Origin: Prevotella communis
GTDB lineage: Bacteria > Bacteroidota > Bacteroidia > Bacteroidales > Bacteroidaceae
Length of the DNA stretch: 64,000 bases
Direction: 5' to 3'
NCBI RefSeq assembly: GCF_022024175.1
Contig: NZ_CP091794.1
Span: 1,922,001 to 1,986,000, forward strand
Shown: positions 42,340 through 49,298 of the stretch, one piece after another
Position numbering within the stretch: the first letter of the stretch is position 1
Layout of the letters: each line of letters opens with the position of its first letter
Translations under genes and position numbers: made by a program
Notes under the pieces: generated by a model
Seen by the model: the letters and a program-made list of their open reading frames with translations, nothing else
The model's database searches: none
Told to the model about the DNA's origin: nothing

Positions 42340-43380
42340 ATGTTTAGTCTTGAAAAACTGACTCGAAAGAATATTTGGAATCTTGCGCCCTATAGCTGTG
42401 CGCGCAACGAGTTCTCTGGCACCACGGCCACCGTGTTCCTGGATGCCAACGAGAACCCCTACGGCATAGACAACCTGAACCGCTATCCTGACCCTCTACA
42501 GCTGGAAGTAAAGAAGCTCATCGAGAAGGTCAAGGGCATTCCTACAGCCTACACCTTCCTGGGCAATGGCAGCGATGAGGCCATCGACCTGATGTACCGT
42601 TGCTTCTGCGAACCCAAGGAAGATAATGTGGTGGCTATCGAGCCCACCTACGGCATGTACAAGGTATGTGCCGATATCAACGATGTGGAGTATCGTCCCG
42701 TATTGCTCGACGAGAACTACCAGATTACAGCCGACAAGCTCCTCGCAGCCTGCGACGCCCACACCAAGGTTATCTGGATCTGCAGCCCCAACAACCCCAC
42801 CGGTAATGATATCAACCGCGACGAGATTGTGAAGGTGCTCAACGGTTTCGAAGGCCTTGTCGTGGTCGACGAAGCCTATAGCGACTTCTCTTCGCAGCGT
42901 CCCCTGCGCTTCGAACTGCCCCGCTACCCCAACCTCGTGGTGCTCAACACCCTGAGCAAGGCATGGGCCTCTGCCGCTATCCGCCTGGGCATGGCTTTCG
43001 CCTCACCCGCCATCATCGACATCCTCAACAAGGTGAAGTATCCCTATAATGTCAACCTCCTCTCACAGCAGCAGGCCATCAAGGTGCTGAGCGACCCCGA
43101 CGAGGTAGACCGCTGGGGACAGCTCATCATGCAGGAGCGCACCCGTATGATGCAGGCCTTCAGCCAACTGTCTATCTGCGAGAAGGTATATCCCACCAAT
43201 GCCAATTTCTTCCTGACAAAGGTCACGGATGCCCAGCGCATCTACGACTACCTGGTCAGCCAGGGCATCATCGTGCGCAACCGCACCCGCGTGCAGCTCT
43301 GCAACAACTGCCTGCGCATCACCATCGGCACCCGCAACGAGAACAGCGAGCTGATAGGTGCCCTCCGTCAGTACAAATAA
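42340..43380 (+). CDS. hisC: Histidinol-phosphate aminotransferase
   Basis: 346 residues from ATG 42340 (a TTG at 42331 would add three residues). It is a PLP aminotransferase converting imidazole acetol-phosphate to histidinol phosphate. The N-terminus [54 protein letters not shown] and the PLP-lysine motif [16 protein letters not shown] are diagnostic. It closes the visible his operon and is followed by a terminator; hisB, which commonly follows hisC in relatives, is not here. Confidence 0.97.
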   Translation: MFSLEKLTRKNIWNLAPYSCARNEFSGTTATVFLDANENPYGIDNLNRYPDPLQLEVKKLIEKVKGIPTAYTFLGNGSDEAIDLMYRCFCEPKEDNVVAIEPTYGMYKVCADINDVEYRPVLLDENYQITADKLLAACDAHTKVIWICSPNNPTGNDINRDEIVKVLNGFEGLVVVDEAYSDFSSQRPLRFELPRYPNLVVLNTLSKAWASAAIRLGMAFASPAIIDILNKVKYPYNVNLLSQQQAIKVLSDPDEVDRWGQLIMQERTRMMQAFSQLSICEKVYPTNANFFLTKVTDAQRIYDYLVSQGIIVRNRTRVQLCNNCLRITIGTRNENSELIGALRQYK

Positions 43381-43400
43381 TATTCCCCCTCTATAACAAC

Positions 43401-43431
43401 AAAAAGCGCACCCCTCCCGGATGCGCTTTTT
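43401..43431 (+). terminator. Terminator of the his operon
   Basis: Stem AAAAGCGCA (43402-43410) with TGCGCTTTT (43422-43430) and an 11-base loop, followed by more T. Symmetrical enough to work on both strands. Confidence 0.85.
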
Positions 43432-43437
43432 GTTTAT

Positions 43438-43479
43438 CTTACATCTTACATCTTCAGCCTTCAGCCCTCAGCCTTCAGC
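43438..43479. repeat. Six 7-base units (CTTACAT/CTTCAGC)
   Basis: CTTACAT twice, CTTCAGC twice, CCTCAGC, CTTCAGC. On the other strand these read GCTGAAG and ATGTAAG, close to the units inside the U32 and sugar-kinase genes. Confidence 0.85.
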
Positions 43480-43603
43480 CATACTCTAGCCATACTCTAG
43501 CCTGCTTCTAGCCTCGCTCGTGAGTGCTCCACGGAGCAGCCTAGGAGCAGCCTAGGAGCAGCCTAGGAGCAGAGTGATTGCTGCCTAAGAGCAGGCTAGA
43601 AGC
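43480..43603. repeat. 11-base tandem repeats inside a short inverted repeat
   Basis: ATACTCTAGCC occurs twice (43481-43502). GAGCAGCCTAG occurs three times in a row plus a part (43534-43572). GCTTCTAGCC (43504-43513) and GGCTAGAAGC (43594-43603) are exact reverse complements enclosing the second array. Confidence 0.85.
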
Positions 43604-43711
43604 TGAATTAGTGAAAACACAAAAAAGTTGTGACATGAATTTAATTGCATCAGAATCTGATTCGCATAGCCTATACACAGGAGATTTCCGCGTTTTTATG
43701 ACCATACAGAG

Positions 43712-43722
43712 TTGTGACACAA
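43712..43722. promoter_or_regulatory. TTGTGACACAA: possible CRP/FNR-type operator half-site pair
   Basis: A perfect 5+1+5 inverted repeat (TTGTG A CACAA). It lies 38 bases ahead of the TAACTTTG at 43760-43767. Regulator unknown; could be chance. Confidence 0.25.
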
Positions 43723-43759
43723 ACTGAAATAAAAAGGATGCAAAAAGATAAAATTATTG

Positions 43760-43767
43760 TAACTTTG
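43760..43767 (+). promoter_or_regulatory. Possible -7 box in the repeat region
   Basis: TAACTTTG, but without a clear -33 element. If active it would transcribe the 48-codon frame and the cruciform element towards recQ's 3' end. Confidence 0.3.
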
Positions 43768-43794
43768 TAGGGTTAGACAGAATAACTAGTTTTA

Positions 43795-43941
43795 ATGACG
43801 CAAGAACAATATAACATATTAACATGGACAGTGGACAGTGAGGACAGTGGTTTTCAGAAATCCTCTCGCGTACGTCTGCGCGCAGACGTACGCGATAAAC
43901 TTTCTATTTTTCACTGTCCATACTGTCCACTGTCCAAATAG
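43795..43941 (+). CDS. Possible 48-residue peptide overlapping the cruciform element
   Basis: ATG at 43795 and TAG at 43939-43941, 28 bases after a possible -7 box. The peptide begins MTQEQYNILTWTVDSEDSG and ends HCPYCPLSK. Most of its length is dictated by the inverted repeats and the central palindrome, so it may be only a chance frame. No known family. Confidence 0.15.
   Translation: MTQEQYNILTWTVDSEDSGFQKSSRVRLRADVRDKLSIFHCPYCPLSK
43826..43935. repeat. Cruciform-forming element: GGACAGT inverted arms around a 30-base palindrome
   Basis: The left arm (43826-43848) has three GGACAGT units and the right arm (43913-43935) three ACTGTCC units, matching across about 23 bases with two mismatches. 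At the centre 43866-43895 is a perfect 30-base palindrome: TCGCGTACGTCTGCG followed directly by its reverse complement. The layout is that of a small non-coding mobile or REP-like element. Confidence 0.85.
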
Positions 43942-44028
43942 TAAACCACAGACTTATACATCGTAAACCATAGGTTAACACATCGTAAACCATAGAGTAA
44001 CGACTTAAAAACCATAGAGTAATGAAGC
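43941..44028. repeat. Four tandem 22-base repeats
   Basis: Units start at 43941, 43963, 43985 and 44007, each 22 bases, with the core GTAAACCATAGAGTAA. The copies differ by several bases and there are no spacers, so this is not a CRISPR array. Confidence 0.85.
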
Positions 44029-44060
44029 AATGAGAAGCTGAGCAATAGCAAGAAAGCAGG

Positions 44061-46553
44061 CTAAGAATTAGTATCTCTCTCTTTGAGACTTTCTAATTGA
44101 CTTCTATTCCTAGGAACGTCAACAAACTCTGTACTCAGATTATCGAATAGAATCTTTTCTTCATCAGTAATGGTGATGAGTCCATGTCCAACTTCTCGAT
44201 ACCACTTTCTTAGAGCAATTTCATTATAATCACCATCCATGAATGGAAAACGTTTATTCCGAATCACAAATAAACGGAAACGAGAAAGAACCTCGAAGAA
44301 GGAACCTGAAGGGAGCGAAACTATTTTTCCATATCTATCGTAATCATATTTTTGTGCAATAATCACCATACCAGCTTGCTCATCAACAGTCATACCATAT
44401 CCTTCTTTTAAAATATGGCATAGTGTTGCGATAATCCGCTCGCGTTTTATTGCGTCTGTAGAAAGATAATCACTCAAACGAATCACTAGCTTACCCTTAT
44501 AATTCCAATAAGCTTTCTCTGATATTTCCTTTAATATCTTGCGCCATTCTATCGAATGCCAGATATCCAAGTCTATATCATAAGTTCTTCCATGGATAAC
44601 GATTCTATTCTTGTGTTTTTTCTGCTTGTCCTCCACAATAGAATCTTTAGACTTGTGGACTTCTCCCTTATCTTCTTTTTCTCTTTCTATCAAGACCGTT
44701 TTTCCTGTCTCGTCCTTGGTAGGAATAATATTCTCCGTTGGGACATATTGTTTTATGACCGTAATAAATCGTTCTCCATAAGTATCTCTCTTATGTTTAC
44801 CAATACCATATATATTACCAAAGGAGGCAAGAGTTGTGGGCCTCTCGGTAGCAAGTGCCATAAGTGTCTTATCAGACATCACAACAAATGCTGGACTATT
44901 CATTTCATCGGCGATTTCTTTTCTCAGCATCTTCAAATGTTTAAGCAACTCCAACTTTTCACTTTGGTCTGTATTGGTCTCCGCTGAGACATGTTCTTTC
45001 ATCACCTCGCAACGAACATCTTTTACGTTATAGTCTCTACGGCCGATAACAATCAGTTGTACTTTAGCTTTCCCGCACAGAACATTATAGCCAAGTGGGG
45101 TTACATGCAAATGATTGTCTTCGTTGTAAGCAATTTCAATATATCCCATCTGCAACATCTGAAGCAAATAGTCATGCCAGTCTCTAACAGGAACTTCTCT
45201 TCCTGCTGCAAAGGTTTTAATCTGAGCATAACCACGAGATACAACTTCTGGTGAGAAGTTTCCATGCAGAATATCGATAGTCAACGTAAGACCAACCTGT
45301 TCGCCCGTTCTGAGTATAGCAGAAAGTGCCTTTTGTACGAGTTCTGTCCCGTCGAAAGTCGATGGCGGATTATTGCAAACATCACAGTTTCCACAGCCTT
45401 TGTCACATATCTCGCCAAAATAATTCAGCAGAATACGTCGTCTACAAACCTGCGCTTCGGCATATTCCTGCATTCGTTGTAGTTTTTCCATATTGATATC
45501 CCGCTGTCCGCTTTCCTCAGCAAAACGGCGTAAAGTAATAATGTCCTGGAGATTATAAAATAGGATTGTCTCGCAAGGCAGTCCATCACGACCACCACGT
45601 CCTATTTCCTGATAATAGTTTTCTATGCTCTTTGGCAGATTATAATGAACAACAAAACGCACATTACTTTTGTCAATGCCCATTCCAAAAGCAATCGTCG
45701 CACAGACCACCTGGATGCGGTCATTGATAAAATCCTCTTGTACACGATTGCGTTCGTCTGTTGGTAGTCCGGCATGATATACACCCACAGAAACACCCTC
45801 TTTCTTAAGTTTCTCGGCAACCTTCTCGGTGGTTTTCTTAGCTAGACAATAGATAATACCACTTTCTCCTTGATGACGATGTATCAAACCCAAAATTGTG
45901 CGGATTTTCTCATTGGCCGTATATCCTCTTCTAATGTCCAGACTCAAATTCGGTCGGTCAAAAGAACTGATAAAGATTTCTGGTTCCTTGAGATGTAATT
46001 GTTCAATAATATCGGTTTTGGTTATCTTATCAGCAGTGGCTGTAAGTGCCATGATAGGCACATCTGGGAATAACTCATGCAGATTACCCAATTGTGTGTA
46101 TTCTGGTCTGAAGTCATGTCCCCATTGTGAGATGCAATGTGCCTCGTCAATAGCAAAAAGCGATACTTTCAACATGGTTTGCATCCACCTCAATTCTACC
46201 ATCAATCGCTCAGGCGAAATATATAGAAGTTTAATTTCACCCCGTAAACATCGTTCAGCAATCTGTCGATTTGAAATCTCATCATTGGCACTGTTAAGTG
46301 CCTCCGCAGCAATTCCATTAGCTCGTAATGATTCGACTTGATCCTTCATCAGCGAGATAAGTGGCGAAATGACGATAGCCGTTCCTTCCATCATCAAAGC
46401 TGGGATTTGAAAACAAATCGATTTACCACCACCTGTCGGCATTAGTACTAGCGAATCCTTTCTCTGGAGCACGTGATTAATAATATCTTCCTGTAAGGGT
46501 CTAAAATAGTCGTAACCAAAATACGATTTTAACGCATGTTTTATATTATACAT
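44061..46553 (-). CDS. recQ: RecQ-family ATP-dependent DNA helicase with extra C-terminal region
   Basis: 830 residues. A 3'-5' helicase: FRPLQEDIINHVL, Walker A MPTGGGKSICFQIP, ISPLISLMKDQV, DEAHCISQWGHDFRPEY, ALTATAD, GIIYCLAKKTTEKVA, QVVCATIAFGMGIDKSNVRFV and QEIGRGGRDGLP, then the RecQ zinc-binding cysteines (CRRRILLNYFGE, CGNCDVCNNPP), a winged-helix region and an HRDC domain near 525-590. About 200 further residues follow (from about 600) with a hydrophobic-aromatic pattern (WYREVGHGLITITDEEKIL) recalling helicase-associated repeats. One 60-base line (44461-44520) has 20 G/C against 39 in hisC (43261-43320), so the gene is much more AT-rich than its neighbours and may have been acquired. 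Confidence 0.92.
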   Translation of the reverse strand: MYNIKHALKSYFGYDYFRPLQEDIINHVLQRKDSLVLMPTGGGKSICFQIPALMMEGTAIVISPLISLMKDQVESLRANGIAAEALNSANDEISNRQIAERCLRGEIKLLYISPERLMVELRWMQTMLKVSLFAIDEAHCISQWGHDFRPEYTQLGNLHELFPDVPIMALTATADKITKTDIIEQLHLKEPEIFISSFDRPNLSLDIRRGYTANEKIRTILGLIHRHQGESGIIYCLAKKTTEKVAEKLKKEGVSVGVYHAGLPTDERNRVQEDFINDRIQVVCATIAFGMGIDKSNVRFVVHYNLPKSIENYYQEIGRGGRDGLPCETILFYNLQDIITLRRFAEESGQRDINMEKLQRMQEYAEAQVCRRRILLNYFGEICDKGCGNCDVCNNPPSTFDGTELVQKALSAILRTGEQVGLTLTIDILHGNFSPEVVSRGYAQIKTFAAGREVPVRDWHDYLLQMLQMGYIEIAYNEDNHLHVTPLGYNVLCGKAKVQLIVIGRRDYNVKDVRCEVMKEHVSAETNTDQSEKLELLKHLKMLRKEIADEMNSPAFVVMSDKTLMALATERPTTLASFGNIYGIGKHKRDTYGERFITVIKQYVPTENIIPTKDETGKTVLIEREKEDKGEVHKSKDSIVEDKQKKHKNRIVIHGRTYDIDLDIWHSIEWRKILKEISEKAYWNYKGKLVIRLSDYLSTDAIKRERIIATLCHILKEGYGMTVDEQAGMVIIAQKYDYDRYGKIVSLPSGSFFEVLSRFRLFVIRNKRFPFMDGDYNEIALRKWYREVGHGLITITDEEKILFDNLSTEFVDVPRNRSQLESLKERDTNS

Positions 46554-46580
46554 ACTTGTCTCGCTCGATAATTACAATTA

Positions 46581-46961
46581 TTATTTAATCGTTTGAACAA
46601 CAATCACATCCGCTGGCAGCCAATCTACACTGTCCAGTTGATCTTTATATAGCCATTTCGCCGCCTCATGCTCTTTCAGCGTCAGACTTCCGCTCTCTAC
46701 GTGACACCAAAAACAATGCATGGTGAGATGAAACTGCGGGTAATCATATTCCACGGTCTGCACCAACCGTTCCACCACGATTCTCGTTTCCAGCTCTTCC
46801 CATATCTCACGCTTCAGCGCCTCCTCAGGTGTTTCCCCAGCTTCCATCTTTCCGCCCGGGAATTCCCAACCGTCTTTATAGTCACCATATCCTCGCTGAG
46901 TGGCAAAGATGCGACCTTCGTCATCATGTATAATTGCTGCTACAACTTCTATGTGTTTCAT
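46581..46961 (-). CDS. NUDIX hydrolase, MutT-like
   Basis: 126 residues. The Nudix box is complete: GGKMEAGETPEEALKREIWE followed by EL, with the metal-binding REIWEE. The start MKHIEVVAAIIHDDEGRIFATQRGYG and the WLPAD segment near the end match the MutT/8-oxo-dGTP diphosphatase group, which cleans the nucleotide pool of oxidised GTP derivatives. It lies 27 bases ahead of recQ on the same strand, so the two may share a transcript. The substrate is by family resemblance only. Confidence 0.9.
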   Translation of the reverse strand: MKHIEVVAAIIHDDEGRIFATQRGYGDYKDGWEFPGGKMEAGETPEEALKREIWEELETRIVVERLVQTVEYDYPQFHLTMHCFWCHVESGSLTLKEHEAAKWLYKDQLDSVDWLPADVIVVQTIK

Positions 46962-47051
46962 TATCCTACTGACCTATGTTTTGCTATATTCAACATTGAT
47001 GCTGGCATTGGTGTTTTCAATCGCCATATAATTTCCATTGGCTTTGCACCG

Positions 47052-47059
47052 CAAAGTTA
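47052..47059 (-). promoter_or_regulatory. Probable promoter of the NUDIX-recQ pair
   Basis: Minus strand TAACTTTG followed by C, 90 bases ahead of the NUDIX ATG at 46961. No -33 element at standard spacing. Confidence 0.45.
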
Positions 47060-47207
47060 CAAAAACTTTATGAGATTGTTGTAATTTCAATTGGATATTT
47101 CAAGATATTATTACCCTTTCGAAGAAAAAAAGGGTTGGTGTGGAAAAAGAAGGAGAATTAAAGAAAAAGAGGACTGAAAATGTAGCGGAATATCTATATA
47201 GCTGAAA

Positions 47208-47270
47208 TCATGAAATGACCCGAGTGATTTCATGACTTGAGCTAGCTAATTCGATGAATTCACTCGAGTG
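47208..47270. repeat. Cluster of short palindromes
   Basis: TCATGAAAT (47208-47216) with ATTTCATGA (47227-47235) form a 9-base stem with a 10-base loop. AGCTAGCT, AATTC-GAT-GAATT and CACTCGAGTG (47261-47270) follow within 35 bases. The CGAGTGA motif occurs twice (47221 and 47265). Confidence 0.7.
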
Positions 47271-47312
47271 ACGTTTTTGGGGGTATTATGAATACATTAA
47301 ATATTAAACATT

Positions 47313-47350
47313 AAAAAAGGCTCCTGAAGCGCAAGTGCTTCAGGAGCCTT
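47313..47350 (-). terminator. Terminator of the pseudokinase-sigma operon
   Basis: Stem AAGGCTCCTGAAGC (47317-47330) with GCTTCAGGAGCCTT (47337-47350), loop GCAAGT. On the minus strand it runs into T (A at 47313-47318). It begins 8 bases after the sigma stop codon. Confidence 0.88.
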
Positions 47351-47357
47351 TCTATGT

Positions 47358-48035
47358 TTACTTTCGGAATAACTTCATGTTTTTCTTCAGGCGCCGCACG
47401 GCGCGGTCGCGTATCTGGCGCACACGCTCACGCTTCAACGACATGCGCTCGGCTATCTCGGCCATGGTCTGACGCTCCTCACCAATACCGAAGTAGGCAT
47501 TGACGACGACGGTCTCGCGCTCGTTGAGCGTCTGCAGCGAACGCTCGATGGCATCCTCCAGACTGGCATTATAGACACGCTGGTCGGCCTGTGGGGAGTC
47601 GGCATTGACCAGTACGGACAGCAGACTGACATTGGCCTTGGAACCCAGTGGGGCATCCACCGAACGCGTCTGTCCGTCGCGGGTGCTCTCCACACGCTGC
47701 TCGTCGCTCTCCTTGCGCACCGCCTTCTCTATCTGCTGACGGATAAAGACCACGGCATAGTTGACGAATCGCAGTCCGCGCGTGGCGTCAAACTTACGTG
47801 CAGCCTTCATTAGACCCAGGTTGCCCTCGCTGACGAGGTCTTCCATAGACAGGCCCTGTCCCTGATACTGGCGGGCAATGACAACGACGAAACGCAGGTT
47901 GGCCTCGATCAGGCGGTTCAGCGCCCGCTCGTCGCCCTGAAGGATACGAGCCGAGAGGCGGGCCTCCTGCTCTTCGGAGAGCAGTTGCTCGCGACCAATC
48001 TCGTCGAGGTATTTATTCAGTATGCTATCTTCCAT
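47358..48035 (-). CDS. Sigma-70 family sigma factor (short RpoD-like)
   Basis: 225 residues. Region 1.2/2 is DSILNKYLDEIGREQLLS, LIEANLRFVVVIARQYQGQG, LSMEDLVSEGNLGLMKAARK FD and RGLRFVNYAVVFIRQQIEKAV. A short region 3 follows, then region 4 with LNERETVVVNAYFGIGEERQ and the helix-turn-helix MAEIAERMSLKRERVRQIRDRA. Bacteroidota housekeeping sigma is near 290 residues and shares this layout, so this is a smaller paralogue, likely a group 2 alternative sigma factor. It is the last gene of an operon with a pseudokinase, a DUF4494 protein and YggS. A tandem CTCCTTAA repeat sits just ahead of its ATG. Confidence 0.92.
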   Translation of the reverse strand: MEDSILNKYLDEIGREQLLSEEQEARLSARILQGDERALNRLIEANLRFVVVIARQYQGQGLSMEDLVSEGNLGLMKAARKFDATRGLRFVNYAVVFIRQQIEKAVRKESDEQRVESTRDGQTRSVDAPLGSKANVSLLSVLVNADSPQADQRVYNASLEDAIERSLQTLNERETVVVNAYFGIGEERQTMAEIAERMSLKRERVRQIRDRAVRRLKKNMKLFRK

Positions 48036-48040
48036 CTTTT

Positions 48041-48074
48041 AGGAGTTAAAGGAGTTAAGGAGTTAAGGAGTCAA
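48041..48074 (-). repeat. Four 8-base units just upstream of the sigma-factor ATG
   Basis: Plus strand: AGGAGTTA, AAGGAGTTA, AGGAGTTA, AGGAGTCA in tandem. On the coding strand it is a pyrimidine-rich (ACTCCTTA)n run that ends 5 bases before the start codon. Confidence 0.75.
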
Positions 48075-48083
48075 GACGATAGT

Positions 48084-48755
48084 CTAATAAACTCTTGGTC
48101 CGAAGATGGTGGTACCGATACGCACCATGGTGGAACCGTTTTGCACAGCGATGTGGTAGTCGTGGCTCATGCCCCAGGAGCGCTCACAGAAGGCATCGTC
48201 GGTAGCGAAATACTGCTGTTTCACCTCGTCGAAGAAACGGGCAGCCGTCTGGAACTCCTGCGCTATCTGCGCCTCGTCGTCCACATTCGAAGCCATCATC
48301 ATCAGTCCGCAGATCTGGACGTGCTCCATCTGTCGCCACTCGCCATCGGCCAGCAGCTGGCGGCAGGCATCGAGGGTGAGTCCGTATTTCGTAGCCTCCT
48401 CAGCGATATGCAGTTCCAGCAGCACGCGCACCACCCTACCGGCCTTGGCAGCCTGTTTCTCGATTTCGCGCAACAGCTTCAGCGAGTCCACCGCCTCGAT
48501 CATCGAGATATAAGGGGCGATATACTTCACCTTGTTGGTCTGCAGATGACCGATGAAATGCCACTCGATATCGCTGGGCAACGACTGCACCTTGCGGGAC
48601 AGTTCCTGCTCGTGGCTCTCGCCAAAGATGCGCTGGCCCTCCTCGTAGGCCGCAGTAATATACTCCTCGGGGTGGAACTTACTGATAGCCACGAGCTGCA
48701 CCCCCTGAGGGAGCGACTGACGCACTTCGTTTAATTTCTCTTTAACAGGATACAT
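48084..48755 (-). CDS. YggS-family PLP-binding protein
   Basis: 223 residues. This is the single-domain, barrel-type PLP homeostasis protein. It binds PLP at the lysine in LVAISKFHPEEYI (about residue 28). Other family marks are IFGESHEQELSRKV, IEWHFIGHLQTNKVKYI, IEAVDSLKLLREI, GLMMMAS and the C-terminal SWGMSHDYHIAVQNGSTMVR IG with the phosphate-binding residues. It has no known catalytic reaction and buffers free PLP. Its start codon lies 3 bases after copy D of the GCTACCGC repeat, so translation may be affected by it. Confidence 0.94.
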   Translation of the reverse strand: MYPVKEKLNEVRQSLPQGVQLVAISKFHPEEYITAAYEEGQRIFGESHEQELSRKVQSLPSDIEWHFIGHLQTNKVKYIAPYISMIEAVDSLKLLREIEKQAAKAGRVVRVLLELHIAEEATKYGLTLDACRQLLADGEWRQMEHVQICGLMMMASNVDDEAQIAQEFQTAARFFDEVKQQYFATDDAFCERSWGMSHDYHIAVQNGSTMVRIGTTIFGPRVY

Positions 48756-48757
48756 AA

Positions 48758-48793
48758 AGCGGTAGCAAATTTTTCACTTTTCACTTTTCACTA
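48758..48793 (-). repeat. AGTGAAA/GCTACCGC repeat, copy D (ahead of the YggS gene)
   Basis: On the coding strand: three AGTGAAA heptads, then AATTTGCTACCGCT, followed by TT and the ATG of the YggS gene. It fills nearly the whole 44-base gap to the DUF4494 gene. Confidence 0.88.
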
Positions 48794-48799
48794 TTCCCT

Positions 48800-49288
48800 T
48801 TACCCTTCGTATTCGGGTTTATCGTCCTGCTTACTGGCCTTTGCCAGGTGCTCGAAAACATCCATGAGCGTGGTCTCGTTGACGCTGACGATAGAATAGT
48901 CGATCATGGTGCCACCCATCACCTCTTCCAGGTTTTTCACGGCACCATTGAACGAACCGGCCTGAACCAGGTAGTTCACGTTAGAGCGCTTCTCCTTCTC
49001 AGTCTTCTCGTCGAGCGTGATAAACTGCAGTTTTGCCTTGTACCAGCGGTCGGCCATCTCCTGGTCGCTGAAGAAGATCTCGCCATAAGGCGCCTTCTTG
49101 ATGTCGGTGACATTGAACTCACCACTGATATATGAAGACATCTCCTCGATGATACGCTCCTCGGCCTCGCTGAAGCTCAGGGCATCCACCACATAAGCCT
49201 CGGTGACCTTCTTCTGCATACCATCTTCCATTGTCTTCTCGTAACGAATCTTGCATTCAAACCATGTTGCTGTTCTACTTCTCATCAT
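48800..49288 (-). CDS. DUF4494 domain-containing protein
   Basis: 162 residues, soluble. The whole protein matches what I know of DUF4494, a Bacteroidota family of unknown role: it begins TATWFECKIRYEKTMEDGMQKKVTEAY, then ALSFSEAEERIIEEM, and KAKLQFITLDEKTEKEKR with NYLVQA. The frame starts with two Met codons followed by RSRTATWFECK. It lies 10 bases downstream of the pseudokinase gene and 44 bases upstream of the YggS gene in one operon. No catalytic motif is visible. Confidence 0.88.
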   Translation of the reverse strand: MMRSRTATWFECKIRYEKTMEDGMQKKVTEAYVVDALSFSEAEERIIEEMSSYISGEFNVTDIKKAPYGEIFFSDQEMADRWYKAKLQFITLDEKTEKEKRSNVNYLVQAGSFNGAVKNLEEVMGGTMIDYSIVSVNETTLMDVFEHLAKASKQDDKPEYEG

Positions 49289-49298
49289 TTTCTTTTAT

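Larger units (their letters stand above)
43381..44060. other. Repeat-dense 680-base intergenic region
   Basis: This is the gap between convergent hisC and recQ. It holds, in order: a terminator, 7-base and 11-base tandem repeats, a stretch with AGTTGTGACA twice (43626 and 43710), a possible promoter, a cruciform-forming element and a 4 x 22-base tandem array. No convincing protein gene is present; a 48-codon frame at 43795-43941 is listed separately. Confidence 0.8.
46962..47357. other. Intergenic region between the NUDIX and sigma genes
   Basis: About 396 bases without a gene. It contains the probable NUDIX/recQ promoter, an A/G-rich stretch (47110-47180), a cluster of small palindromes (47208-47270) and the terminator of the sigma-factor operon. 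No RNA gene was recognised. Confidence 0.7.

Noticed and set aside
43712..43722. Firm CRP/FNR site
   Set aside because: An 11-base inverted repeat is short and there is no confirmed gene downstream; chance is a fair explanation.
43941..44028. 22-base tandem repeats as a CRISPR array
   Set aside because: The units touch each other without spacers, are degenerate, and no cas gene is in the window.
44061..46961. RecQ plus NUDIX as a defence system
   Set aside because: Both are common housekeeping families, no nuclease or sensor partner is linked, and two neighbours alone do not support it.
47208..47270. Cloning-vector or linker sequence, because NheI-, EcoRI- and XhoI-like sites cluster here
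   Set aside because: The sites are not in a known polylinker order, the flanks are normal AT-rich intergenic DNA, and gene order continues on both sides.
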